This document shows positions 51,470 through 61,930 of a stretch of DNA of 64,000 nt, piece after piece (within the stretch, counting starts at the first letter, position 1; the number at the start of each line of letters is the position of its first letter). Source of the DNA: Strix aluco (taxonomy: Eukaryota > Chordata > Aves > Strigiformes > Strigidae); assembly GCF_031877795.1 (NCBI RefSeq), contig NC_133943.1:9913001-9977000 (forward strand), written 5' to 3'. The position numbers and the translations under genes were made by a program. Below the pieces are notes generated by a model. The model did not search any database. It was not told the origin of the DNA and saw only the letters and a program-made list of their open reading frames with translations.

Positions 51470-51570
51470 AGGCGTGTAAAGGGAAACTGAGGCACTGCAG
51501 TGACAAGAATATTACTTGCAATCACACAGGAGCCAAGGTCCTTTTGAATCTAGTAGCAGCATGGTCCTGA
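51470..51570 (+). repeat. Ancient MIR-like repeat fragment
   Basis: 'gggaaactgaggcactgcag' followed after a gap by 'acttgcaatcacacaggagc' fits the MIR core and tail, which reads about: gggaaactgaggcacagaga, ttaagtgacttgcccaaggt, cacacagc. It lies upstream of HRH2 in the same orientation. Together with the fragment at 8.6 kb it marks very old amniote repeat sequence. Confidence 0.5.
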
Positions 51571-52360
51571 AGCACCGTAATCAGCAGCTAAAAGCTCTTT
51601 TGGTGATTAGAGGGGTTTGCTGTGTTGTCTCTGCCCTTGCAAAATAAGGCATTTTTTTCTTTGCATCCAGACAGAAAATAGCCATAAAAAGTAAGTCTAC
51701 AAGGGATGTTGTCCACTGTGTCCCTGTCCCACAGCAGGAACAGCTCCATCCAAACTCTCCCTGAAAAACAAACCTCTGTGCTGCCCTTCAGCTGCTAGGA
51801 ATGGGACTGATGAAGCTGTCAGAGCCCTTCCCAGCCATCTCCTCCCCAGGACATCACACCACTGACAAATGGGTTCCTCTTTCCTCACAGAGCCCTGAGC
51901 AGAGTGCAGATTTCCTCTCCAGGCTGCATGGTTGCTGCTGGCAGGGTCCAACACAAGGCATGGGCTGCTGCAAAATGCAGATACAAAGGCAAAATTTAAT
52001 GAGACTTAGAGTCACAGCTGAGTTTCGGAAATTATGTAGTGGTGACTAATTTTGCTAAATTGCATAAGAAAAGCATACTGCTTTCTCAGGAAAACTTTCC
52101 TCATATCCTCCCAGTCCTCCTTCTTATCGTAAGCCTGTAAGAACTCAGTCCCTCCAAAATCCCTGCCGTTTCTCACGTCTCTACTTTGCATGGGCACCCC
52201 TGGGGCTGGGAGGGGCCAGCTGGCAGAGACACATGTGCCTGGCTGCCAAGACACTTTCCAATTCAGGTTTAAGTGGGCTGGAGCATCCAGGGAGGTGCTC
52301 TGGAGGGGTGTGAGGGGCAGCTCAAAGGACCTTTGCCCACTGCAGCTCTGAGTTGGTGCT

Positions 52361-52370
52361 TTCTTTGCAG
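52361..52370 (+). promoter_or_regulatory. HRH2: Candidate 3' splice site for the HRH2 coding exon
   Basis: ttctttgcag is a strong acceptor 430 bases before the start codon. If used, the coding exon would carry a long 5' leader that includes short upstream ATG codons. A closer, weaker acceptor could be used instead. Confidence 0.3.
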
Positions 52371-52800
52371 GTTGTCCTTGGGAAGTGGCAAAGCTCTGTC
52401 CCTGCTGGAGCACTGCTGACCACTGTCACCAACCAAACATGCAGAGCACATAAGACCCCACAGGACCTGACCCCACAGTCTCTCAGAGAAAAGGAGAAGG
52501 CAGGAGAGGAAAAGGAAGCAGCTGGGACCCACCACCAGCTGCCACGGGCGATCAGCTCTAGCACTGAGCTCCCAGATGGAGCCAACAGGCACAATCAAGT
52601 CACAGGGCCACACCCTTCCCTAGACCATGTCATTCCTAGCATATGAGGCTGAACACATGAAGTGACTCTGCAATGTTCTCCAAGGTCACTGTAGGCCTAA
52701 GGTCGCTTTGGAAAGGGCTCTCGGGCTGCCTGGTAAAGGGTCACCCCAAGTAGCTTCAAAGCCAGTGAGAGCAGGACTGCTCCATCCACGCAACTGCACT

Positions 52801-53907
52801 ATGGATCCATGCTTCAACCATACAAGCTCTCAAAAACAGATGGACTTCCCCCTGCAGCTGCTGGTCGGGTCCTGCCTCGCCATCCTCATCGTGATCACTC
52901 TCTGCGGTAACATCATTGTCTGCCTGGCTGTCACCCTTGACCGCCGGCTCCGCAGCTTGACGAACTGCATCATTGTCTCCTTGGCCATCACCGACCTGCT
53001 GCTGGGCCTCCTGGTGCTGCCGTTCTCCGCCTTCTACGAACTCACCAAAGAGTGGCCCTTTGGCAGCATTTTATGCAACATCTACACCAGCCTAGACGTC
53101 ATGCTGTGCACAGCTTCCATCCTCAACCTCTTCATGATCAGCCTGGACCGCTACTTTGCGGTTACCACCCCACTCCGCTACAGCCAGGTGGTCACTCACT
53201 CCCGGGTGGCTGTGGGTTTAGTTGTTATTTGGACCGTTTCACTGATGGTCTCCTTCCTACCCATCCACCTGGGCTGGAACACCAACGGGACAGCAGTCCA
53301 AAACACAGTCCCTAACTGCAACAAGGAGTGCACACTGGAGGTGAACCCTGTGTACGGGCTAGTGGACGCCTTACTCACCTTCTACATCCCTTTGGTCATC
53401 ATGTGCATCACCTACTACCGGATATTCAAGATAGCAAGGGAGCAAGCCAAGAGGATAAACCACACATGGTGCTGCAGCAGCAACACCCCCATGCCACCCA
53501 TGGTGAAAGAGCACAAAGCCACTGTGACACTGGCGGTGGTGATGGGAGCATTCATTGTGTGCTGGTTCCCCTATTTCACAGTGTTCACATACCGGGGGAT
53601 GTGGGGAGACAGCAGGGTGAAAGGCACACCCATGTCCGTTGTCCTCTGGCTGGGCTATGCCAACTCAGCCCTGAATCCCATCCTCTACGGGACACTCAAC
53701 AGGGATTTCCGGGTGGCGTACCAGCACTTGCTGCACTGCTGGAGGACTGGGGGCCCCAGGAGCTCCCACCTGCCCCCCCTCCAGAAGGCCCAGTCCAGGG
53801 GCAGGAGCTGCAGGCGGGGACAGGGCAAGCAGGAGGGTAAGCCTCTGAAACTGGAGATGAGGAATGGAAAAGGGATCTTGCTGACCGATGGAGCCCACAA
53901 GAGGTAA
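52801..53907 (+). CDS. HRH2: Histamine H2 receptor
   Basis: This is a seven-transmembrane, rhodopsin-class plasma-membrane receptor. Family members bind histamine and couple mainly to Gs. The 368-residue frame is uninterrupted in one exon (human receptor 359). Segments follow human HRH2 closely, for example [20 protein letters not shown] and [20 protein letters not shown]. Visible key residues are Asp99 in TM3 and Asp189 plus Thr193 in TM5 (amine binding), Asp65 in TM2, DRY at 116-118, FxxCWxPY at 251-258 and NPxxY at 292-296. A Cys92 to extracellular-loop-2 cysteine (173 or 177) bridge is expected. Asn6 (NHT) and Asn162 (NGT) are glycosylation sequons. Cys313 is a likely palmitoylation site. 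Upstream in-frame codons lack ATG, so 52,801 is the start; a second Met is residue 14. The third intracellular loop carries a few extra residues, including a Cys-Cys pair, compared with human. The stop codon overlaps a splice-donor consensus. Confidence 0.98.
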   Translation: MDPCFNHTSSQKQMDFPLQLLVGSCLAILIVITLCGNIIVCLAVTLDRRLRSLTNCIIVSLAITDLLLGLLVLPFSAFYELTKEWPFGSILCNIYTSLDVMLCTASILNLFMISLDRYFAVTTPLRYSQVVTHSRVAVGLVVIWTVSLMVSFLPIHLGWNTNGTAVQNTVPNCNKECTLEVNPVYGLVDALLTFYIPLVIMCITYYRIFKIAREQAKRINHTWCCSSNTPMPPMVKEHKATVTLAVVMGAFIVCWFPYFTVFTYRGMWGDSRVKGTPMSVVLWLGYANSALNPILYGTLNRDFRVAYQHLLHCWRTGGPRSSHLPPLQKAQSRGRSCRRGQGKQEGKPLKLEMRNGKGILLTDGAHKR

Positions 53908-53908
53908 G
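53902..53908 (+). promoter_or_regulatory. HRH2: Splice donor consensus overlapping the HRH2 stop codon
   Basis: The exon ends ...AAG AGG TAA GAG. The bases AG|GTAAGAG form a near-perfect 5' splice site in which TAA (53,905-53,907) is the stop. Unspliced transcripts end after 368 residues. Splicing at 53,903/53,904 would remove the stop and extend the C-terminal tail with a downstream exon. Human HRH2 is known to have a longer C-terminal isoform. Whether this donor is used here is not shown by the sequence. Confidence 0.5.
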
Positions 53909-55319
53909 AGCCTTCTTACATGTGGGGCTTTGATGGTAAGTCCATCCCCAGAGAGGAAGGCAGAGGTGGGCACCCCACATTGTCTGTGAACTTTTAAGCA
54001 ACAAGCCGACACCCCAGCAGGAGATCCTTGCCCAGGCAACTATTGCTCTTTGCAGCCACTCAGAAATTCATCACCAGCAGCAGGGACCCAGCTCACATCC
54101 CTCCATGCTGGCGGCAGAGGTCCAGCTACTCCAGCTTCACATGTGGCTGGCCACCCCTGCAATCACCGCCCATTCACAGGGACCACAAAACATCCCTGGC
54201 TTTGCTGGCTAATGGGGACAGTTTTGCCGTCAGGATTTGCTGTACAGAACAGGGTGCAGCCATTAGCTGCAGCTATTCCCAAAAACCAGCAACGTCCTGC
54301 TCTCTGGTGGCAGGTGGCCAGCAAAGCCTAGGCAGACAGCAGAGATGCAGGGGCTTGGGAAAGGTGACTGCCCGTCACAGGGAGGGCAACAGGGTGGTAG
54401 CCCTGGGGCACAGAGTTAGAGCACCTGCGGTCAGGCTGCGAGTCCCTGCAGGAGCCAAAATCTGGTTCCCCAGCTCCCTGAAGAACAGCTCAGCAGTTTC
54501 CCTTCCTGGCCAAGCCATGCACCCTCAGCATTTAGGCTGTCAGTTTGCACCAGCAACTAATTCAGCCAACAGCAAGTTCCATTCCCATCTCTCAAAAGGA
54601 GCAAGAATAGCCAAAATTGTGTTTCTAAAAACATTTGCCAATCTAAATGCCTATGTAAAGTTAGAGCCAAAACTTCCCTCAGCGTCACCCCAAGCATGTC
54701 ACAGGGGTCAGGCCTCTTGGAGGGGTGCAGGTGCACTGAGGCAGCAGGATGGGTGCAAGGCGGGTGAGCTCTGTGCCAGGCTGTGGCACCAGTCCCCTCC
54801 CTGGGCACCCACGTCCCTGCAGGGCTGGGCCACCCACCCACCACTTTGCTCAGAGGCGTTCACCCTCCCGAGCATAAGGAGAACAGAGAAGCGTGCCGTC
54901 TGCCACGGTGCAAGCTGCTGCTCCCGAGACTTTAATCTACCTTCTAGGCAGTATCTGATAAGCAGCCCAGAAACTTTCCATCCATAGATAAGGAGTCCTT
55001 TGACTCTCCGTTCCCAGCATGACAGCAAAGAAGCCGTGCTCATGCTCTCCTGCAGCACATGCCCTTGATCCTGTCCCAGAGACACAGTCTCAAGGCACCA
55101 AAAGGAGAATGTAGAGAGGTGAACCCAAGGACAAAGCCATCCAGAAGGCTTAGCCAGCATCGTGCCTCCCCTGGGGTTCAGATGTGACTTTCCCAAGACA
55201 AATGGGCAGCCTGGGGCAGGGCAGTCTGCCCCAGGAGACACAGAAGGATGGATGAGTGTGAACAAATACGAAAACACAGTTCCTGGGGCTGCCTTTTTAG
55301 TTTCTGAGGAACTAATAAA
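53908..55319 (+). other. HRH2: Probable HRH2 3' UTR (or alternative intron)
   Basis: The first AATAAA that I noticed after the stop is at 55,314-55,319, followed by a GT-rich stretch (ggttgtatat), so a 3' UTR of about 1.4 kb is plausible. A 319-codon open frame at 54,028-54,987 overlaps this region but has no recognisable domain and reads as translated UTR. Confidence 0.4.
55314..55319 (+). terminator. HRH2: Candidate HRH2 poly(A) signal
   Basis: Canonical AATAAA, 1.4 kb after the stop codon, with a GT-rich element about 35-45 bases downstream. Another AATAAA-containing site occurs near 58.9 kb and could serve a longer transcript. Confidence 0.4.
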
Positions 55320-55399
55320 GTGCGCAAAGGTACAGCATTTGGTAAACGTAGTTGCAGGTTGTATATAAAAACATATGGAGAGCATGTGCCTGGCACAGT

Positions 55400-58300
55400 A
55401 GAGATGCTTCTGCAAACATACAGAGACAAAGAGCTGTGCTGTTTACTCACACACAAGTGCAGCTCCTGAGCAAACCAGGAGCTCATGCACCGGGGCTCTG
55501 CAGCCAGCCAGGGAGAGCTGGTGATGGGAAACGCATCAGCGGGACTTCCCTACGCAACAGAGAGGAAGAAGAGACAAAAAACGTCAATGACTTCTCAAAG
55601 TGCTGCTTTACCACAAAGCAAGAACAAGGAGATGGAAAGAAAGGGGAAGAACAACAGGTTTCTGTTTTTCTGGCAGAGGTCAGGGTCACTCACTTCCTGG
55701 CTTTCCCCCTCCCAGCTTTCCCGGGTAGACAAGGTCCTTCCCCTGGTTCCCCTGAGGGCCTGATCCTGCTATGGGAGTTACATCCAAAGCCCACACTGGG
55801 GCCAGCAGCAACCAGGGGACCTCTGTCCCCAAACTCTCAGCATGTGGGTGCCCAGTGTCAGCAGGACTTGGCAAAAGCCCCAGCACAGGGACCTGGCGTG
55901 TGGCTCCAGACTGTCCTCACCCCTGCAGGGTGAAGCTCCCCCACCGCTAAAATCAGCCCCAGCGAGATCCCAGCTGGATTTGCTTCCAAGTGTGCAGGAG
56001 GTTGCAAGGAAGAGGGCAAGCGGCAGCCAGTGCCACAACAGTGCAGATACACAAGACACAGGACCTGTGGGGAAGCAAGAGGGGAAGACTCAAGCATGAG
56101 GATGTTTCTTGACCTTTCTAAATCCAGAGATCTTCTTCCCATCCTACACAACACCACTACTGTGGTTTCTGCTCGCAATCAGATAAGAGCTGCTTGAGCA
56201 CCAAATAATCAGTTATTGCTTTTACTGTCACTACTTCCCTTCTTAGCCTGCTCGCTTGAACAGGAAGGATATACCAAGGATCATGTGAGGCCCCTTCCAA
56301 CCCTTTTTTTCCATAGTCAGATATATAAACATCGGCTCTTCTCAGATGATCTGGATCAACTAATACCATACAAGACAGGCGGGCACAGCATTTACCTGTA
56401 CACCAAAAGCCTGGCAGCCAATTTCACCCCAAGCACGAACCAAGCTGGTTCCTCTCCCCACTTCCCTTCCGCGTAGTCTTCCCACTCGTCTGCCCTGGCC
56501 ACGTTAACAGAAAAAGACCAACAAGAATCACTCCACAAACTCATAACCCCCCCAAATAAGAAGGACCAGAGCTCAGAAGAGCTCTGCTCAGAGCAGCTCC
56601 ACGGGGTCATTCAGAGGGAAGTGCAACCGGCAATATTTTGAACCATTGCCCTTAACAATATTCTTTCCAGTTATGACGCATAGAGAAAAGACCAACAAAC
56701 AAGAGTGAGAATACTGGAGAACTGCAGCTGGTCTCAGGGGTGTCAGAAGCAGGGACGGGAAGTCAGTCACTGCTGCTTTGGGAACCAAAAGGCCACAGGA
56801 GCACTGCAGCCATTAAAGGGCCAGGCAGAGATGCAAGGGAAGACAGCTGCTTCTGTCTCCCCACCAGGCACCAGAGAGGCAAGGCAATTCACTTCACACA
56901 AAACTGGTAATGGAAAGCACTACTTGTATGCACAACACCTGATGGACCCCAGGAACCTGCTTCACTGCAGTGAGACAGGACTCTGAAGAGGAGCAGGCCG
57001 AGCAGCCGGCATGGCTGTAGGTTATGAGACCAGTCCCTGAGGTCCAGAGAGATGAAAAGCCCAAGAGAAGAAGCATTCAGCACTAACAGGGAGGCAAAAA
57101 ATGCCAGAGTTGGGCGAGTGGCTCTGGATCACACTCTTGCACAGATCAGCTGTACTCAGGGCAGTTTGGGGCAGGACTGTGGCCACAATATACGGGCAGA
57201 GAGAAGCCAGTTGCCGTAGGAAAGGATCACTGTCCCAGTCACGACGTGCCCACCCCAGCCTGCCACCCCGGGGGGCAGACACCAGCCAGGCAGTACCTGG
57301 TGCTTCACAGAGCAAAGCCAGGCTTGACCAGACTGGCACTGACCAACTGATCTATTCTTTTTCTTGCTTTTCTTTCCATCTTCATGTGCAATTTAACCCT
57401 TTCCAGCACCAGAGCTTTCCCATGAGTCTCAGCCAGCCCGCTGCCCTAGGACCCATGTCTCCCAAACTTCAACTCCTGGCTGCCCTCTTCCAAAATCCTG
57501 TGAGGTTGAAAGGACAACACTCAGTTTTCTTCAGGGAGAAACTCAGCAGCAGAGGTGAGGGCTGCAAGGTGAGTACAGGGCCAGGGTCGCTGGGTACAAG
57601 CGAAGGAAGGGGGCAGCTCTCCGTGCTGTGGCACCCACTGCGTTTTCCCTGGTCCAGCCATCCCGTCCCAATGGTACTTGGTGCAGAGGGTGATATTATC
57701 AGAGGTGAATCCTCACTCCTCTCTCCAGCACCATTTGCTCTCCAAACCCAGCCCCAAGCCCAGGGGAGGTGCACAGAGATGTGCACCCCATGGCTGTCCT
57801 GGAGGGGTGGGCTTACACAACCACCCTGCGATGCCCTGGAAGATGCCTGCATCCTGCCTGTCCCTCCACACACTGCAGAGGCAGCTGCATTCAGAGCATG
57901 GATTTCCAGCACACTTCATTTTCATGCAAACCTACGTCAGCTCCACATAAATTGCTAGCAGCTTTTACAGGAATGCTGGCAGGGCTCCCGGGGTGAGGGG
58001 CTGTTGCTGCACCGGGCATTGCCGCTCTCTCCCAGCAGTGCTGGGCTGGAGGACATAGCTGCCATGCATGGGGATGCCTCTCGGCTCCAGAGAGCCACTT
58101 TGTGCAGCCCGTCTCAGGAAGAGCCAGGCAAGGTCACCCTGACCTCCGCATGCTCTCCCTCCAACGCTGCATGCTGATAACCTGGGCTCTCCCATATTGA
58201 CTGTGCCCTGGAGGGGGAAATACGGTCACCCATGTGCTGGAAGCTAAGTACACTTGTCCCTGCCGCACACTGAGCATTACTAACCTTAGCCAAGGTCATG

Positions 58301-60760
58301 GCAATGGTGCTGCCTGCCTGCCCACATGTGCAGCTGGGATGGAGCTGGGGCTGCTGCAGGAGAGCGCAAGGCCCCCACCCTGGGGCACAGCATCAGCCTG
58401 CACGTCTCAGAGGGACTCCCCATGAATCACCCTGGAAATGCCATTGCCCGTCAGCAGGAGAACTAGAGGCCTGGAGAGCAAGGGGGCAAAAGCAGGACAG
58501 GGCAGCGAGGTCCCCATGGCTCCATCAGGCCCCACTGGGCTGCAAGTCCCTCAATGCAACATACCAAGGCACAAGCATCGCTCAGCGGGGAGGTGGCAGT
58601 GCAGAGGCTGTTTCCCCGGGGGAGCATCATCACAGCCCCCAGCACTGCCCCACAAGAGGGAGCAGCATGGAACCCCAAGCCTGGAGGGTACAACAGCTCA
58701 CAGTGAACCCCCCAGCAGTGCAGACACAAGGCAGAGTCATCTCTGCTGCCATCATTGCCCGACAGCAGGGGCAGAGGGGACACCAATTGCAGCTCTTCTG
58801 CTTCATGCTTTCCCTCTCTGTGCTGCACATGTTCTGAAACCCATTTAGTTTCCATGAGGTAAACGTGAAACACCAGTCATCCCCTGAGAGATTGCTAATC
58901 TAATCAGCAGAATAAAGCAAAGTCGTCAGGGAGAGGTTTGCAGATCTGAGGTCCTGGTGTGGCCACAGATTTCCTCTCTGCACCATGGGGGTGGGGACAG
59001 GAAATGTCACTTCGCATGGGGCACCTGCCTGAAAGAGTCCCCAACCCACGTGCGGTGGCAGGGAGAGGGGCCATGAGAGAAGGAGCACCCAGGAGCTGCC
59101 GACCCCAGGACACCTTCTTTTATCAAGCTATTTGCAGAGGTCACAACCCTGCCACTGCTGGCTGGACCAAGTGGATGGGAAGAGCAGGCAGAGGAAGCCA
59201 CAAAGCAAAGTGATGCTACTCAGAGGGATGTCAGATGATGGGTCCCGGGGTGACGCTCAGCTCTACCCAAATGTCAGCGTATAGCCATGATCTGCTGAGA
59301 GCATCCTCATCATCACACCACAGTCCCTCCCAGGCACAGTGGGTGCTTAATGCAGCATCTGTTATGCTGGGGAGCAAGAAAAGAGGAGGGGGGGTGGGGG
59401 GAGACACCCACCTGCAAAGCCGTTGAAACCCCTTTCTGTTCCCCTGCAGGATCCCTGCTCTGGCATGCAGCATTTGCTCCATCCCCAAACACTGCTGGAG
59501 AGGCCTTTGCCTGCCCAAGTTTCTTCCCAGGAGGGTGATGTGTTTGAAGAGCCCTCAGAGGAGCTGCAGAAGAGCCTCTTCGCTGCCCTGTTGAGGCTGT
59601 GACACCTCCAGCATCAAGCCCCGCACCAGCAGGCAGTGGTGCCCAAGGAGCTGGGTCAGGAGCCAGCGTGTGCTCCTGGCAGGGCTGGGATGGGGGTGCC
59701 CTCCCCAGGCAGTGGGTCAGGCTGAGAGGGCACAGGGCAGGGGAAAAAAAGGGGCTGTGGTCAAGGTTTTGGTGCCAGACAGACCAGCCTAGGACAGAGA
59801 AGGGGAGCACAGGTGCTACCCTCCCTGGTACCTTGTCCAAGGGACATATCCACCCTTCAGAGCGGGGCAGGGGTTATGCGGCAGGAGGGCTCAGCACGGC
59901 GGATGTTGGCAGCCAGGAGTGCCAGATGTCTGTGCACAGGACACCCAGTCCTGCAGCATCCATGCTGGGGCAAGACTGCCTCCCCCGTTGGGAAGGTTTG
60001 GGGATTATTGGGTCTGTCCCTGCTCTCTGTGTCTGCTTCACAACCCCTGTCCCAGCCCCACTGCAAGAAGGAGAGAGGCCCTGGAGCCTGCTGGGCCACG
60101 GGGGGACACTAAGCAGCCAGGGTTTGACCCTGAGCTCTGCCCTTCCCGGCAGCTCAGCACTAAGACTACCAAAACAGGATGTTTCTGCACCAAGCTTGTG
60201 CAGAAGTCCTCAGTGGTATAAAAACCTATTTAACACAGAGGGAAAATGAGATGATTCATTTATTTGTGTATGCTCTGTCCTAGGAAGAGCCTCCCTGTTC
60301 CCCCGTACCCTGCTGTCCCATTCCCATCCCTCTGCTGGAACACAGCCTGGACACACACAACACAACCCCCCAGGACACGTGTTGCAGCCAGCCCAGGAAG
60401 GGCTGGCACCCCCTCAAAGAGCACCTTCCCCTGTGGGACCAGCTAGATGATCCCCCCCGCCAGTCCCTGAGCTGGTGGGAAGCAGGGAGCAGCAGGCAGT
60501 GAGGACCAGGTAGGACAGGAACGAACAAGGTGCTGTGGGGCAAGAGTTTTCTTCCTGAAATAAGCCTGACCCACGTTACCCCCGGGCACAGCATGCTCAT
60601 TCTGCGCCCCAGAGCACCCCCAGGGCACAGCAGGGGACAGTTTGCGGGATCCCCCCAGGAAGGGAGGGCACTGACCCCCAGGCCAGCTGGTTTTGTGTGT
60701 GCCAGGGCTCTGGCCGGGGAAGGGGAACGGGTGAGGGCAGAGCTCGGTCCCAGGTGCCCC
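55400..60760. other. Spacer between HRH2 and the second CpG island
   Basis: No gene is supported. Open frames up to 285 codons (57.1-58.0 kb) overlap open frames on the other strand and lack domains. The only repeat recognised is a CR1 tail near 56.3 kb. If the HRH2 tail is extended by splicing, a short terminal exon could be hidden here, but I could not identify one. Confidence 0.5.
56230..56315 (+). repeat. CR1-type LINE 3' end fragment
   Basis: 'gatcatgtgaggccccttcc' followed by 'aacccttttttt' matches the CR1 3' end 'gatgatctctagaggtccctt, ccaaccct'. Upstream bases 'ttgaacaggaaggatatacc' may be the same copy. The terminal octamer repeat is gone. Confidence 0.45.
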
Positions 60761-61190
60761 CTCCAGGTGCTCGGGGACACTCCTGCCCCAAGCCTCGGGG
60801 GGCGGGGGGCTGGAAGGGGCTCCCTGCACAGAGCCAGGCGGGGGTGCCTGACCCCCCCGCGTGAGTGTCAGGACCCGGGGGAGCGGGGGACACCCTGGGG
60901 GAGCGGGGGACACCCGGACTCGCACCGCCGGGCGCGGTGCTGCCGCTCCACCGTCCCCCGCGCCCCCGCCGCCCCCCGGGCCGGCGCGGCGGCAGCGCAG
61001 GCTCGGAGCTCCCCCTGGTTGCTGCCTGGGACAGACCTGCCCGCCCGGCCCCCTCGCTGGCGGCCACGCCACGGGGCTTCACCCACGGGCACAGCGGGCG
61101 GGTACCCCCGAACACCCACGGCTCGGGCAGGGCGCCCCTCCGACCCGGCGCACCGGACCCCGCTCCGCTCCCCCGATCCCCTTGTCACCC
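60760..61190. promoter_or_regulatory. CpG island, probable promoter of a neighbouring gene
   Basis: CpG density is very high (for example ccgccccccgggccggcgcg at about 60,967), with GGGCGG-type boxes and a G-rich tandem duplication at its start. No coding exon with a recognisable product is found within it or in the remaining 2.8 kb. In human the next gene after HRH2 on the same strand is CPLX2, which has non-coding 5' exons, so this could be its promoter. That identity is inference from human gene order only. Confidence 0.75.
60881..60917 (+). repeat. 20-bp tandem duplication in the CpG island
   Basis: gagcgggggacaccctgggg is followed directly by gagcgggggacacccgg. The second copy is incomplete. 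It is likely length-variable and hard to sequence. Confidence 0.85.
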
Positions 61191-61689
61191 CAGAGCCACC
61201 ACAGCCTTTCCTTTCAGCACTCAACCACTTGAGCCTCCGTGGAGTTGGCCCTTTCACTAGTCATTAGTGGTTGCAAAGAGCAAATGGCTCCCGGAGAGCA
61301 AGGAGGACCGGGGGAGGGGGGGGATGCAGCCCCCGAACCTCACAGCACCCAGCCCGGGCAGCGCTGAGCCCCACCACAGCATCCACGGGCAGGCAGAGAC
61401 CTGCGGCAAGGTGATGCCCTGGCAGGCGATGTCCCCTCCCCGGGCCTCCTGCGTGTGGCCTGGGGACAGAGAGCTACAAGACCCCAGGGGTGAGAACCCC
61501 AGAGCAGAAGGAGAAATTATCTCACCAGCACCTTCCTTTGCAAAGAGGCTGGAAACAAGTCTCCACAGCCAAGCACGCAGAGGACTCCTCTCCAGACAAA
61601 GCCGACAGGAGCAGGCCTTGAATCACCTGTTAGCATCCACACTTTGCTCCAGCTCAGGGAGAAAGAACTGGCAAACACACACCCAAACC

Positions 61690-61930
61690 CCTGCCACCTA
61701 TGATAACAATTAGAGACTTATCTAATTGCAAAAATAATTGCAATTGAAGTGCTTAATTACCATACTAAGCAGGAAGAGCCGCTTCCGACTGTTCCAGTAG
61801 CACTCCCGATCCATCAAACAAGGTTTGGGGCTTGTTTGGGTGTTGGGTTTTTTTTGATTATTAGATTGCAGCCCCAGGGGATGAAGAGATTTGCTAATTA
61901 GGGTCTTGGAGAACAGCTACCAATTCACAA
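61690..61930. promoter_or_regulatory. AT-rich block with dense TAATTG/TAATTA cores
   Basis: Within about 60 bases are acaattagag, tctaattgc, aataattgcaattg and cttaattacc, followed further on by gctaattaggg. The clustering of homeodomain-type cores in GC-rich surroundings, 0.5 kb after a CpG island, suggests an enhancer or conserved element. Conservation was not testable. Confidence 0.25.

Larger units (their letters stand above)
46540..52360. other. Spacer or first intron upstream of HRH2 coding exon
   Basis: No coding exon is recognisable. The stretch holds a long CR1 relic (about 49.0-49.6 kb), an A15 run (50.2 kb) and a MIR-like relic (51.5 kb). If the block ending at 46,531 is the HRH2 first exon, this is its first intron. 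Open frames such as those around 45.5-47.2 kb and 50.2-50.9 kb show no domain and overlap one another in several frames. Confidence 0.5.

Noticed and set aside
52708-52800. N-terminal extension of HRH2 by 31 codons
   Set aside because: The extended frame starts at TTG, not ATG. The first in-frame ATG is at 52,801 and its product aligns with the receptor N-terminus, including a glycosylation sequon.
54028-54987. 319-codon + strand open frame just after HRH2
   Set aside because: It lies in the probable HRH2 3' UTR, has no recognisable domain and an ordinary unique-sequence composition.
56930-56990. A short peptide resembling the sideroflexin 'DPRN' motif
   Set aside because: Only four to six residues match, with no neighbouring conserved sequence or exon structure. 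Sideroflexin genes neighbour HRH2 in human, but this is too little.
57101-57958. 285-codon + strand open frame
   Set aside because: Overlaps open frames on the minus strand and has no family resemblance; best read as chance.
60443-61267. Open frames of up to 245 codons on both strands in the second CpG island
   Set aside because: Same GC effect; no domain found and no consistent splice structure.
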